Made by a program: the position numbers and the translations under genes | In this document: piece after piece, positions 44,001 through 56,143 of the stretch | How the letters are laid out: each line of letters starts with the position of its first letter | How positions within the stretch are numbered: the first letter of the stretch is position 1 | Notes under the pieces: generated by a model | The model's database searches: none | What the model was told of the DNA's origin: nothing | Seen by the model: the letters and a program-made list of their open reading frames with translations, nothing else | Origin: Megalopta genalis | Taxonomy: Eukaryota; Arthropoda; Insecta; Hymenoptera; Halictidae | NCBI RefSeq assembly: GCF_051020955.1 | Contig: NW_027476094.1 | Coordinates: 248,001-312,000 of the forward strand | DNA length: 64,000 bases | Reading direction: 5' to 3'

Positions 44001-47000
44001 GCTCGCCCTGTCGAACAGTTTAGTTACTGCGCACGTTTGACTGCGGTTTGCTGAGAAACATGACGCTTGCTCTGCGCACAAGTAGCCATAATTGCTAAGC
44101 TTGCCGTCGGGCGTCTCGAGGTGTCAACATTGCACGATGGCGTTCGGTGACTTCTCAAAGGCACGAAACAGCTTTCGTTGTGCACTTAGAAACAGCAAAG
44201 ATATTTCAATGTTTTTTTTCCACGCAGCTTCTTCGAACGCGTGTACGAAAATGATCAAAATTTCGGAACGAAAATAAACACGAATATACGACAAATGAAA
44301 ATATGGTCTTCTTTCAAACTAATAAATGATCACGATAAGAAGAATACAAAGCCGGAGATTTATCGAGGACAATGAAAATAAAACGCGAACGGGTTACTAT
44401 CGATCCACCAACAATGCCCATTACTTTTTTCGCCGTTGAGAAATTTGAAATGAATTTTTTATCGATGCCGGAATATGCCGCGCTCAAATGAACGAGAAAA
44501 CTTGGTATAATTCGGATAATATTTGAATAAACGAGCCATCCCGGAAGGTCTCTTGTAATTTCAGTAATCGTCGAGAGAGGCTTCGATCGCTCTCGCTAGA
44601 CCGACGAGCTCTCGGGTTAAGTACAGCTGCGAACCGTGTCGTTCCGTGCAAATACCTTCGTTGCTCTCCCTGGACAGAATAAATTTGGATCGCAAAGAAA
44701 ACAGGCGCCATCAAAATACTTGGACATTCAATATTCTCTAACAAAACCCATCGTCGCAGCGTAAGAGTTGAATGAAGAAGGGCCCGCGAAATCACTTTAT
44801 CAAAGAAGGCGGCGCAGTAATAACCATTTCCTCGTTGAAATTGCAATCTCTCTCTCTCTGTCTGTCTCTCTCTCTCTCTCGTCGGGCGCGACAGAGAAAA
44901 TGGAAAAATTGTTGGAAAGTTTGTTTCCCTTAACAGAAGATGATGATGACACTCGTTACGATCGGCCAGGGGCGAGCGTCGTCGTTACGCAAACGACACT
45001 GAATAAATCTGGTGCTTCATGCGTGCTTAGGAATCGTCGCGGCGCGTCGCGGGGACAAGCGTTGGCCTAAGCAGAAGCGGCAAATTTGCGTCGAGTGACG
45101 TTACCTGCTTGCCTCGTACAGTAACGGACAAACGATTGAGACATCAAGAGAGAAGAAAAAGATCGGTGGAACGCGCCGTGCTTGCAGATCTTCCACAAAA
45201 TGACGTCCGTCATTTGAAGCGCAATTCGTCACACGAAATACGAGCAAACATCGAATCATCCAAGAATAATATTTAGTATTTAAATTATATGTATATATTT
45301 TGATGTAATATTTTTATAGAATATTTTTATATAAATATTTTGCACAATGTTTACGATTGGAAGTCAGTGGAATTCATTATTTCTTTCGAATCAAATTCAC
45401 CCTTTTACAAGCGACACTCGCTGTTCTGCAAACGATACTCACCCTCCCACAAATTAAATTCACTTTCGTTAACCTCAGCTTTTTTTGCAAATCAAGTTCT
45501 TCTACGTTGTTTTCTAAAACTATTCGAATGAAAATAACATTTACATAGAACAAGGAACATGAAATGCTCGTTTAACAGTAAACGTAGCCGCGTCTGTAAT
45601 TTTCCTTCCAGTTTCGTAATTTCATCCACATATTCATGTAACAATAACGACAATCCGTGGGAGCGATGGTTGCAACAGAATAATTAACAACATCCGACAC
45701 AAACTATTTGCCGAAATAATGTTCAATGTTTGAGAGCTTCAACTGATGGACGTGATCCCGCGGTTCCTGTGTCTTCTGGAAGATGACATCATCTAAAACG
45801 ATAATGATCTTTGAAGAATTTCGCGAAAAATATTTCCAGCTGAAAAATTGTGAATGTTATATAAGTGAGACACATATTTGCAGATTGAGGAAGGAAACAA
45901 ACCGAAGAAACAAGTATCAGTTGCATGTTTGGAACTGAAATTAAAATCCGTCGTCTTAAAATTAAGACCGCTGCTACTCTATGCAGCAAAGTCTACCGTA
46001 GACGAATACTTTGTATGCTAGCATAATCGCCGGCGGGGGAAGATCGAACCAATATAATCTGGAAAGGGATCAGAGGGAATTTGGTGCGAGAACAGGCATT
46101 TGCATGTTTCGGACACAGGCCAGCTTGAGCACAAGCGACCCCTGATACATGCTAATTAAGCTTCATGAATTTAAAATTGCGCTCGTTGACCGAGGCGCGT
46201 GTCAAACAATTTCATGTCACGATAATGATTATCTTCAGCTCGCTTTATTACTACGGGAGACCCATTTCTCGCTTGACGCCGCGAATTTAGGAAAAACCGG
46301 CGGCGGCGGCGGCGGCCGTGGCGTGTTCGAAGGATCTCCCTCCGGAAAAGTTGGTTCGAGCCCGGCCGAACTCCGGGGTCAACTTATGCACGGATATATC
46401 CGGCTTTGATCGCGCGGCGACCGTTCCCCTCGATGAAAGGAGTCAAGCCCGCCGCGTCGAAGCAGGCCAGATAAACGTATCACGGCTGACGCCTTTGTTC
46501 CTGATTGTGGAATTTTTTCGAGCGACGCGCAGCGTCCGTGTTTCCTTCTCGCCCGTTTCAGTTTTATTACCGCGAGACACTATTTTTATTCCGGGATTTA
46601 TAACGGCCAGCTCAGCCGGCCTCGAAATAATCTCCCGCCAGGCTTTTCAAAAATTCCACTTTTTTCGGACAACATTATCCTTAACGCTGCCCCCTACCCA
46701 CACCATCCTGCACGCTGCTCCATCACGGTCGCGCGCAGGCTGCGACCAGCTGAAAAAGATGAACCGTCCATCGCACTTGCACTTTACTTACAACACCTGC
46801 GATTCTTTTTCTCCTTCCGGCACGGCGGAGCGAGCCGCGAAGGGAACTATCCCCGGCTGAATTAGAGCCTTCCGAGCTGCTGTAACGAAATAAACGCCGA
46901 CGCCCGGTTCAAACTGCGACCAACGTAATTACAGAGCTGCGCGGGAAGGGCTGGCCGCGCAGGTACGAAAATGAAATCGCGCTGGACAGAGAGTGTTTTT

Positions 47001-49057
47001 CTTTTTTTATCGGAGCGTCGCGTCGCGACGTTCGCGCGTCGCTCTCGCAGCGAGTTAACGAAAACCGCGGTGTCGCCGTGGGACGGCTTGCCAATATTAT
47101 TGACGCGAATCTTGGAACAACGGGCAAGCAATATCGCGAAATAATAAATAACTTCGTCGCCGTTATCCGCGAAGCTCCGCGAGCGAATATTTGATATAAT
47201 GCGTGCCCGGAATAACGGTGGGGGAGGGGAAGGAGCACGCCAGCGAGCGCCCGGCTCTTTAATCTATCGCCCACCTATCCTTGCTTCCGTTTGAGGCGTG
47301 GATAAAAATGCAGATTCCGAAAGGCCAGAAAAATGCTAACTACATTGATAAATGGCCTGCACAAATGGCCCATAAATCCTTCGAATGATGTACATCGTCT
47401 CCGCGGATCACCCGCGCAAAGGACCAGTCTAAAACGGTGGGAGGGGAGGCGTGCGGATCCTCATATATTTCTCGGCTTTATTTATACTTGTGGATGTGTA
47501 ATATCTAGACCACTGCTATTCGTGCAAGATGAACATTTTCCACGTCTATCGCAAAACGGTCCGGTGTAATCTTCTTTCTTTTTTCTTTTTTTTAATGATT
47601 TTGCGACGTTCGCAAAATTCGTTTTTCACGCGAAGTACGTTAGATGCATTTTTTGAACATTATTTCAAATTGCTACACGTAGCTTGATGTTCAGAAAACT
47701 TTTCTTTCTTTTTACTTTCGAGCAATTTTGATCTCGCTTGAGAATATTTTGCATTGCTTCTTATTTACGAAAGTTTGTCAAAGTTGCATGTTGGTGAGAA
47801 GTATATATTTTTATAATAATACGATAAATGCAATAAGTATAACTATGTATATGCTAGCGACGCTGGTAGCAAATGCGTTAATAAGTTCTAATTAATGTAT
47901 CAACATTTTTAGTTTCGTTTCACCTTTTCACTATCTCCGATTCCACCCAATCATTTTTAGTAAAATTTTTCGAGTTGATTTTCGGTACTTGTTGGATTAA
48001 TTAACTCCATTGGTCAAAGATTTTACACGACGATCGCGTTTCGCGCGTGAACGAAAAATGTAAAACGTACGCGAGATGAAAAATGGTAGCACGCGAATGT
48101 TATTATATGTTCGTACAATGATAGCGGATGTAATTAAACTTTTATTTGAGAAAGTGAAATTTCGTGTGCGTCAACCTAACTTGCAACGTCGAGTACGTGC
48201 ATTATCTCTGATGTTCATTCTGCCGCACTGAATGGAGACGGAATGAAGCATCGGGTGGAATGGGATTCTATTAAATGGTGCTTCCTGTTCAAAAAAAATC
48301 CACTTCGACGATTTTCTGCGTTGTTCGAATAAAAGAATTCAACGGTTTGAATGGAATGGAGCTGTCTGGGGCTAATATTTTATTATTCGCTTTAACTTAT
48401 ATGCTAATAATTGATATCTATGGAAACAAATACTGAATTCGATAAATTTCTCGGTTGTTATAGTGTGATATATTCAATTTTGAGAATAATATGGGACACG
48501 AAAATTGATAGCGAATTGCCATGCAGTGGGAGAGCTCTCGACGAATTTAATATTCAATCGATCCAGATCACCGTTCGTACGACACATATTTACGGATGAT
48601 AGTTATTCGCTGCGTAACGAGTCGGTAAATAGTCACACGATATTACCGTGTGCAACGTACACTGTTCAGATTTTTACCCGTAAATCACGACAGCAGCGGA
48701 ATGAGGAAGATTCCATGGATCACAATAAATCGAAATGATGGAATATAACTTTTCCTCTGATTGAAAGTTCCACCCCCCCCCCCCCCTACCCAAAAAAATG
48801 AATTTCGAAATCAATCGAGTACATGGGCAAATGACTGATCGTTGCTGTAACCGGTTGCAATACAAACTGCTACCGCGGCCATTTTTCTATACGGTTATCT
48901 TTATCTTTTTGGACAATGAAGCTTCGTACGAGGAGAAGTTACTTTGTCATTTTGACTTATTGCGAGCCATGGGATGTCCATCACTGACGGATAGAATTTC
49001 TACCTAACCTCTATTCTTATCTTTCTTTTGCACGATTTATGAATTTTCAACGAATAA
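41100..49057. other. Long stretch without a recognisable gene
   Basis: AT-rich DNA with GC-richer islets (42100-42350, 46280-47260). Simple repeats: (ATT)n 43688-43718, (CT)n 44846-44880, (CGG)n 46298-46316, a C run 48771-48787. Open frames such as 44768-45070, 46318-46860 and 43027-43404 have no domain I recognise and are not bounded by convincing splice sites. Confidence 0.45.
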
Positions 49058-49262
49058 AATATTCGAATAGAATATTGCCATTAAATAATCTAGTAAAATA
49101 TTGGAATAAAACATTCGAATAAAATATTGGAATAAAATATTGGAATAAAATATTCCAATTAAATATTCGAATAAAGTATTCGAATAAAATATACCAATGA
49201 ATAATTCGAATAAAGTATTGGAATAAAATATTCGAGTAAAGTATTCGAATAAAATGTTCGGA
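49058..49262 (+). repeat. 13 bp minisatellite ATTGGAATAAAAT
   Basis: About 15 units of ATTSGAATAAAAT, the most regular part at 49100-49160. Because 13 is not a multiple of 3 the unit cycles through frames and, lacking stops on the minus strand, creates two overlapping artificial frames (49037-49334). Confidence 0.9.
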
Positions 49263-49724
49263 CAAAAAGAATTCCTTCCGATAATTATCGAGGATAATTG
49301 TCTTGGATAATCGACTATTCGAAACAATAGCCAACTGGAGCTAAAATAAATAATCGTTGGAACAAATAAGAATCTGAAACCAATTAATTCCTTTTAACGC
49401 GATCAACCGTACCTAAAATAAAAGACTGCAAATGTTCATCGAGCCTGTGATAGACCTGAATCCTTTAGTATCATTTGTGATATACGTCGAGCCTAACTGC
49501 GGTTGCAACATCTATGGTCTCACTGCAGATGATTCAGATCTCGGTGAAAGACAATCATAGTGCACCCGTAGAACAAGATACCGGTCCCCTCTGTATAGGA
49601 TACGAAATACACTGCGACCTCATGGAAAGCTGTAGATTCAGTAGCTATGGAAATCAATAACGGCAATCCCAGCCCTGTGGAACACGATATCAAGGATGTC
49701 GTATTCCTGGCACAGATATTGCGT

Positions 49725-50027
49725 TACGTTGTTTTACTTTCTTTCCCATTGACGATTAACGTTGATTTACGTTGTTCTACATTCTTTTTCTTCGTTTTGC
49801 ATTGATGATTTACGTTGTTTTACGATGATTTACTTTCGTTGCTTCGTTCAGCGTTGTTGTTTAACACAGTATTACGTTGTTTTACATTGTTATACATTGG
49901 TTTTACGTTATTTTATATTGGTTTACATTTATTTGCTTTTTGTTATCTTGCTTTTCGTTGTGTCGCATTGATCATTAACGTTGTTTTACGTTGATTTACT
50001 TTGTTTCACGTGGTTTTTTAAAACTAC
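49725..50027 (+). repeat. ACGTTGTTTT-type satellite, left block
   Basis: Degenerate repeats of ACGTTGTTTT and ACATTGTTTT, with rarer TTCGTTTTGC and CGCATTGATNATTAACG words that recur at about 157 bp spacing. It is cut at 50027 by the Gypsy-2 LTR; the same array resumes at 56370, so it was one array before the insertion. Confidence 0.85.
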
Positions 50028-50291
50028 TGTTGCGAATTACTACACTTCTCTTGCGTCGCGGCATTTTGTTTACAATAGAGTACATAAACTATAATACAAC
50101 TAAATTCGATTATGTTAGAGATCTTTGAATTAGATGGTGTTGATCGCTCGACGGTCCGATCCCGACTCTTCGATTGTCCGTTGATAACACACCTCCGCGG
50201 CAACCCCTCTCTTCTATTTTTGTTTAAGGAGTTGCTCACAACAGGGCAGTTTCACATTACAGCGACTTAATTTGGACAAGTCGCCGTAACA
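50028..50291 (-). repeat. Gypsy-2 3' LTR
   Basis: In element orientation it starts TGTTACGGCGACTTGTCC and ends TTCGCAACA. By eye it differs from the other LTR at about eight substitutions and one single-base indel, about 97 percent identity, so this copy is older than the BEL element in this window. Confidence 0.92.
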
Positions 50292-50305
50292 TTGCCCTCC
50301 CCGCC
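50292..50305 (-). other. Gypsy-2 polypurine tract
   Basis: In element orientation GGCGGGGAGGGCAA directly precedes the 3' LTR. A purine tract at this place primes plus-strand DNA synthesis and fixes the LTR boundary at 50291. Confidence 0.85.
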
Positions 50306-52054
50306 GAATGAGCGGCCGCCCGGCCGCGGCAAATTTCACTTCTGTTGACCAACGACAATCGAACCGTTAATCCTGCCAGCTTCAGTCCTATAACCTCGAA
50401 CTATCGTTCCATCGGACAACTGACAGGTAACCTCCACCGCAAGTACTTCTGTTTGAAAAGTAGGTAAACAAGGAAAGAATGTAATTAGTTACTCAGGTGG
50501 CCTTTTCCAGACAGTTTACGTCCTCACATTTGTCCTCCGTCTCAAGGGAAAACCACCAAAAAACCTTGAGCAGAACGTCAGTACTTCTACGACGCGTACA
50601 GCTCTAAACTCTGTCGCTCACGCTTCCTCTTAATTCTTCGTTTTGAGGCTTGAGCGTTTCTTTCTTGAAGAAGTTTTGAGAACTTCTCACTTGTAGACTT
50701 CTCGGGAGTTCCCTGCTCTGATCAATCACCAAAACTCTTCCCCGGACGCACCTTCAATCACCACAGGATATCTCTTGGATATTGATATCAGTGCATCTCT
50801 ATTTGTGGACCAGTCAGGAAAGGGTGTACCCCCTCCAGAGAACACGTCCTCACTCCCCAATGGGAGGACATAATCTTCCAGAGCATACAACTTCCTTCCC
50901 CCATCGAACCGTTTCTTCCACAAATGGAAAGAGCTCAGCGTGTCAGTACACAGATCACTCCCTCGTCTTCTGCGAAGAAACGTCCTCTTCTTGGGTGAGA
51001 GACAGTCAAAGGCGTCTGGGTACAGCGTCGTAGCGAGCCAAGCGGTTAACGTGTACGACCTTCGGTCTCGACCTCGGAGAACGAGTTACACGATAAATAA
51101 TGTCGTTCAGACGGTCCTGTACCACATAAGGACCTTCCCACGCGGACTGCAACTTGGGACATTTTCCCCTTTTTTTTCGGTTGGTGGTTGGAACAGCCAT
51201 ACTTTCTCGCCTGTAGCAAACGTAATTGAATTAGCGTAAACATCATACCAAGATTTCATTTTGTCTCCGCTAATTCCCAGTCTCTGGCGAATAAATTCAT
51301 GAATTTTAGCCAGGACCCGCCGGAGCGGGAGGCGGTCCAGTGCTTCGAGCTCCTGGCCCGGGGACTTGCGCTCGCCAGATGGCATGCGGAGCTTTGTTCC
51401 CATGCCTGCGAGCGCGTCCCTGGGGCTCTCCTGCCGCACTTCACCTCGTGGCGGGAGAGGCGGTTTGGCAGGCTCTCCTACCGTGCGACGCAGGTACTCA
51501 CCGGGCATGACTGCTTCGGTGTCTACCTGGGTCGCATCGGTTGGGAAGCGACGACGGTGTGCCACCACTGTGGCGCGGAGGAGGACTCGGCGGAGCTGTC
51601 CTCCCCATATTGGGAGTGACGAGGCGGTGTGGGGTGCGGTCCCCCGCACCGCCGAAGCAAGATGATTCATGGGGGGAGTATAAATCTCCCCCCCGGGACG
51701 CGGCCGGCCACCGCCATTCCATCCTGGTGGCCGGCCAGGCGAGGGGGAGCCGCGGTTGTGTTCTTTGAGAGTTCCCGTGGCTCCCCCAGTAATCGCCAGC
51801 GCCTTAGGCCGTCGTGGGGGTTTTAGCGGGTCAATCCTCGCACTGCCCCCGTCCCGCCCCCCCGGGCGGGGCGGGGGTGTCTGGCCAGCAGATTTCCCCC
51901 ACGTTAAAAAAAAAAAAAAAAAAAAGAAAAAAAAAATTTTATCCAGTCTGATACGCGTTTGCTGAACAAACTCGTCCTCCTCATATCTTGAATCAGGCGG
52001 GAGTCCTCTCTGAAGATCCATTGGAAGTCGAAGCTCTCTATCAGTGAAAATCAT
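50306..52054 (-). pseudogene. Gypsy-2 integrase C-terminal region, split by a LINE
   Basis: On the minus strand FTDRELRLPMDLQRG and FVQQTRIRLDKI lead to the LINE junction at 51941; the same frame resumes at 51301 with HEFIRQRLGISGDKMKSWYD. After a frameshift near 51170 the code reads GPYVVQDRLNDIIYRV and PKVVHVNRLARYD, the GPY/F-type module that ends Ty3/Gypsy integrases. A further open frame to about 50726 (YALEDYVLPLGSEDVFSGG) could be a C-terminal tail or a small extra protein; I do not recognise it. The rest up to the polypurine tract looks untranslated. Confidence 0.75.
51309..51934 (+). mobile_element. 5'-truncated non-LTR retrotransposon with poly(A) tail
   Basis: A 626 bp insertion on the plus strand within Gypsy-2, flanked by AATTTTA (51302-51308 and 51935-51941) and ending in about 29 A with one G. 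Its 5' part encodes FGRLSYRATQVLTGHDCFG and VCHHCGAEEDSAE, the C-terminal Cys/His region of an ORF2 protein, so only the 3' end of the element is present. The sequence is very GC-rich compared with the host element. It differs from the two R1-clade copies in sequence and in having a poly(A) tail. Confidence 0.85.
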
Positions 52055-52068
52055 CTATGGAGTGTTCT

Positions 52069-52950
52069 TCATTGTCTCGTGTCTGCTTGGGCGATAGGAT
52101 AGTAAAAATAACGGTATCCAATCGTCCCAATCCGTTGATGATCCGCTACAAACATTGACAAATACTGCAGCAGAGTCCGAATCAACCTTTCCACGAGCCC
52201 ATCAGATTGTGGATGCAAAGGAGTAGTGCGTGTCTTCTTAATACCAAGCAGCACCATCAACCGCTTGAAGACCGCCGACTCAAAATTTCTCCCCTGGTCC
52301 GAATGAAGTTCCAACGGTACGCCATGACGACTTACAACTTCTGTAAGAAGGGCCTTCGCAACAGTCATCGCGCGCTGGCCCGGCAACGGAACTGCCTCCG
52401 GCCATTTCGTAAAATAATCCACAACGACCAGCGCATACTTGTTACCAACCGCAGACTTCGGAGACGGTCCCACAATGTCGAGCGCTACCCTTTCAAACGG
52501 TGCCCCGACATTATAAATCTTGAGAGGTCCATGTCCCCTCTCCCTCGGACCTTTCCTTGCGACACAAGTATTACATCGACGACACCAGTCTTCCACATCC
52601 TTGCGATTATCAGGCCAGTAAAATTTTCAACGTACACTGTCCAGAGTTTTGTTCACACCGAAATGGCCACCCGCCGGTGTATCATGACAATCTGTCATCA
52701 CCGAGCTTACCATTTCTCTTGGAACCATCAGTAACCACTTGTTACTTTTTCCATCAAGGGATTCCCACTTACGAAACAGTAGATCCTTGTACACTTCCAA
52801 GGAATCCCAGTTTGATACGAGATATTTAATTCTCGTATTCCTGTCCGAAATCTCCTGCCAATCGGGCCTCCTACCCTCTTTTTTTCTTGACAGGATGAAA
52901 CCAATTTCTTCATCTTCCTCCTGTTTTCTCCTCCACTCTTCAAAAGTCAA
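52069..52950 (-). pseudogene. Gypsy-2 integrase zinc-binding and core domains
   Basis: Begins with a charged linker (TFEEWRRKQEEDEEIGFILS). The zinc-binding part has CHDTPAGGHFGVNKTLDSVR with the two His; an in-frame TGA (52624-52626, in place of CGA by appearance) follows, then WCRRCNTCVARKG with the two Cys in the same frame. The core reads VALDIVGPSP, LELHSDQGRNFES and DGLVERLIRTL, giving the D, D and E of the catalytic triad. The frame is lost near 52130. Confidence 0.88.
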
Positions 52951-53521
52951 ATGTTTCGCAGAGTGTCCGCAGAACTACGTCTCCATTTTCTTCCGTCTTC
53001 TCCTCCAGGCGCTTGCATTGCGCAGAATCCTGCGATTCGCAAGGCCTGCGAGAAAGGCCGTCCGCATTCTGATGGAGTCTTCCTTCTCGGTGTTTCACCT
53101 CAAATTCATATCCCTGAATCCGCTCGATCCAACGTGCTACCTGTCCTTCCGGATTCTTGAAAGACAGCAACCAACGTAAAGCAGCGTGATCGGTCCTCAG
53201 AAGGAATCTACACCCATAAAGGTAATGATGAAAATGTTCAATAGATTTCACTATCGCTAACAGTTCCTTCCGAGTAACGCAACAATTCTTCTCAGCTTTT
53301 CCTAGCGTCTTAGAGAAGTAGGCGATTACTCTCTCCCGACCTTGCTGAATTTGAGAAAGAATTGCTGCAATTGCAAAATTTGAGGCATCCGAGTCCAAAA
53401 TGAATTCTGTATTAACCGACGGATAAGAACGAATGGGAGACTCCATCAATTTCCTTTTTAATTCCTCGAACGAATGTTCCGCTTCTTCCGTCCACACGAA
53501 AATTTTCTCGTTCTCGGTCAA
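52940..53521 (-). pseudogene. Gypsy-2 RNase H
   Basis: FILDSDASNFAIAAILSQIQ holds the first catalytic Asp, KELLAIVKSIEHFHHYLYG the Glu, LRTDHAALRWLLSFKNPEG the next Asp, and HQNADGLSRRPC closes the domain. RNase H removes the RNA strand during reverse transcription. It lies in a different frame from the reverse transcriptase part before it and the integrase after it. Confidence 0.88.
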
Positions 53522-53555
53522 ACGATGTAAGGGCTTCGCAATATCGGCGAAATTT

Positions 53556-54542
53556 TTAACAAACTTCCGATAATAAAGTGCAAAGACCCAGGAAACTTTC
53601 CAACTCGGTCTTATTCTTCGGCACCGGCCAATTCTTTACTGCATCCAATTTTTCAGGATCAGTTTGTACACCCATCTCGGATACTACGTGTCCAAGATAT
53701 TTCACTCCTTTACAGAAGAAATTACACTTCATCGGGCTCATCAGCAAGGAAGCTTTCCTTAGGGGAGCAAGTACCTTCCAGAGTACTTCCTTTTCAAAAC
53801 TTCTACCGAAAATTATGATGTCGTCGAGGTATACTAAACAAATCTTCCAGTTTAACCCTCTTACGACGTTGTCCATTAGACGTTCAAAGGTAGCTGGTGC
53901 GTTACAAAGACCAAATGGCATGACTTTGAACTGCCATAATCCAGTACCCACACAAAAGGCAGTCTTTTCCTTATGTACAGGGTCCATGGATATCTGCCAA
54001 TATCCACTTTGTAAGTCGATCGCCGAAAACCAACAGGAGCCATCCAAAGCGTCCAGCGTATCTTCTATCCTTGGAAGGGGGTACGAATCTTTCTTGGTGA
54101 TATTGTTCAGAGGCCTGTAATCCACGCAAAATCTGATGGACCCGTCCTTCTTCTTGAACAATACCACGGGTGAAGACCAGGGGCTTTGAGACTTTTCTAT
54201 GACTCCTTGACGTTCCATTTTCGACAATAATTCATCTACTTCTGAACGTCGATGAAGAGGTAATCGTCGGGGTGCCTGTTTTATGGCAAGACTGTCACCG
54301 GTATCTATCTTGTGACATACTACGTCACATTTTCCCACATCTTCGGAATCTTTCGCAAAAACATCTGCAAATTCCGTCAATAACTGGGCAAAAGTTTTCT
54401 TTTGCTCTGCGGACAGGTTTATAGAACATCTCTGATGAAGATCCTGAAGATGATCCGGTACTAATGTATTCCTGTTTTTCTCTATCTCCTTCATAGCCGA
54501 ATCTTCTCCATACTGCAGCAACGGCACTTGCATTCCTTTCAA
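53556..54542 (-). pseudogene. Gypsy-2 reverse transcriptase
   Basis: Motifs in order: SPWSSPVVLFKKKDGSIRFC, FSAIDLQSGYWQISM, MPFGLCNAPATFERLMD, and the catalytic VYLDDIIIFG, then KYLGHVVSEMGV and FLGLC. It follows the protease after a frameshift (the protease frame stops at 54539). The last 10 residues lose similarity, so another frameshift lies near 53580. Confidence 0.9.
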
Positions 54543-55024
54543 ATGAAGAACCTCGTTTTAAAGTCCAGTTGACAGGCATGCTTTTCAAGAAATTCGATTC
54601 CCAAAATGCATTCTTCCATCATACTGACGAAGAAGAACTCTTCTTCGGTCTCGACTTCTCCAATAGAAACAGGAAGATGCTTTTTACCAAAAATCGGTAA
54701 TCTCTGACCAGAGACTGAAAAAATCTTCACTCCTGTCATGCTCGCCGAACTATTCTGCCTTGTAGCATAAGTTTCCCGTAGAAGGTTAACCGATGAGCCC
54801 GTATCCAAGATGATTTTCCTTTTCTTCGCTCCAACGATGCCTTCTACGAAGAAAATCCCTCGTTGAATAAGTTCCAAACGCAGCACGACAGGGGGAAAAA
54901 AGAAAGATGAAGTCGGACTATCCCCCATTATTCCGACTTCTTGAAGTTTCCCTGCGACGTCTCCTTCCTTGTTTTCTTTAAACAATCCCGTTGGAGGTGG
55001 CCCTTCTTTCCACAGCTCCAGCAA
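54539..55024 (-). pseudogene. Gypsy-2 protease
   Basis: In the -1 frame relative to gag and overlapping it by 97 bp. KIILDTGSSVNLLRETY is the aspartic protease active site and ILGIEFLEKH the conserved C-terminal flap region. The frame is open back through the gag frameshift signal, so pol is expressed as a gag-pol fusion in the ancestor; it stops at 54539, where RT continues in another register. Confidence 0.87.
54909..54952 (-). promoter_or_regulatory. -1 ribosomal frameshift signal at the gag/pol overlap
   Basis: In element orientation the slippery heptamer G-GGA-AAC (54946-54952) is in the correct register with the gag codons GGA and AAC. After a spacer of 5 nt comes a stem GAAGTCGGA (54932-54940), a 14 nt loop, and the perfect complement TCCGACTTC (54909-54917). 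The gag stop lies in the loop side of the signal (54928-54930), and slipping back one base enters the open protease frame. All three parts of a classical signal are present. Confidence 0.8.
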
Positions 55025-55878
55025 TGCGGCAACTCCCGTTGATGTTCAACCACTCGTTCAGAATGCCGTTCAGCCGCACGTTCCAGCATTCCCTCGGAAG
55101 TAAAGGGACGTTTTAAATTCCGTTCACACATTTGTGTTTTTTGAGAGCTTAATTTATTGAGAGCTTCCATCTCTATAGCTCTGGTCACCGTAGCTCTAAG
55201 AGATGTAAAACTTTCATATCTTAACATTCTCCTCATCTCTTCATTGGCCAACGCCGTCACAAACTGAGAGGCGGCCATACGATCCCGAACATCCATTGGA
55301 CATTCTGAGAAAGCGTATTGCGCCAGCCTCTCAATCTCCGCGGCCAATGCAGAAATTGACTCCCCTTGCCGCTGTTTATAATTTTGAAAAAGAACGTAAT
55401 TTAGCTTCGAAAAGATTTTTCTACCAAACCGAAACTCGATTGCCGAAACTATTTCTTGGAAGTCAAAATACTTATCGGCGGGAAGAGAAGTCAGTACTCC
55501 TCGAGCCGGACCATCCAACGAAGCAATTAAAGCCGCAGCTTTCTTTGCTTCGTCCCGGCCATTTACATTCGCAACCATTTCAAATAGAATTCGGTACTCA
55601 TCCCATGACGTGGAACCGTCATAACGTGTCGGCTTCACGGAATATCCTAATCCAGTTACGAAGCGTGTAGATTCACGACACGCAGGCAAGGATGACACCG
55701 ACTGTGAAGCAAATACAGGAACACTCGGAGCAATAGGTATACTCGCGTTATATACACTATTAACATTATTTACAACAGTGTCCGCACTATTTACACGCGC
55801 CTCCGAGTGTTCCACAGACGAGAATGCCGCAGAATTTAAGACAGAATTTCGCAATGAATCCGATAGCACCTGTGGCAT
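54928..55878 (-). pseudogene. Gypsy-2 Gag, capsid and nucleocapsid
   Basis: A 316-residue frame. YDGSTSWDEYRILFEMVANV and the following helices are the retrotransposon gag capsid region; RQGESISALAAEIERLAQYA is its conserved part. One CCHC knuckle, CWSCGKKGHLQRDC, lies near the end. The first residues (MPQVLSDSLRNSV) probably are not the native start: the upstream coiled-coil part lies in the neighbouring frame, so a one-base indel near 55870 splits gag. Confidence 0.87.
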
Positions 55879-56143
55879 TGGTTCTCAAGATCCTTGCTAT
55901 CCTCTCTTCCATGCGAGCCTCTCGTTCGGAAGCAGCGGACTGTTCCCGTTCCTCGCGCTGAAGCCTGTCCGCTTCCAGTCGCGCCTCGAACTGTCTCTGC
56001 TGCACCTGCAGTTGCTCGCATAATTCTTGTCGGAGGTTTGCAAACAGGATCTCCAATGTCGGCGTGACATTTCCGATCGATTCTTCGATCCCGGACGAGC
56101 CCACAACGTTGCGAATTACTGCACTTCTCTCGCGTCGCGGCAT
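55787..56143 (-). pseudogene. Gypsy-2 Gag N-terminal coiled coil, starting inside the LTR
   Basis: The ATG at 56141-56143 lies 34 nt from the end of the 5' LTR. The frame runs through the LTR end and the primer binding site (MPRRERSAVIRN, then VVGSSGIEE) into a Gln/Glu/Arg-rich helix (EQLQVQQRQFEARLEAD, REEREQSAASEREARMEERI), a clear coiled coil of the sort found at Gag N-termini. It then loses register near 55870. A farther upstream ATG at 56162-56164 is in the same frame, also in the LTR. Confidence 0.75.
56088..56104 (-). other. Gypsy-2 primer binding site, proline-tRNA-like
   Basis: Just inside the 5' LTR, in element orientation, TGTGGGCTCGTCCGGGAT. This is close to the 18-nt site complementary to tRNA-Pro used by several retroviruses and retrotransposons, differing only near the CCA end. 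Assignment to tRNA-Pro is from memory of that site. Confidence 0.6.

Noticed and set aside
44768..45070. 100-codon plus-strand frame with an acidic stretch
   Set aside because: Includes a CT microsatellite translation and has no family match; I see no splice sites or promoter that support it.
49037..49334. Two overlapping minus-strand frames with FYSNILF-type repeats
   Set aside because: Product of the 13 bp minisatellite, which reads through all frames without stops.
51107..52054. A 315-codon minus-strand frame joining Gypsy-2 integrase ends
   Set aside because: The middle 200 codons are antisense of the inserted poly(A) LINE; only the two ends are integrase, so it is not one protein.
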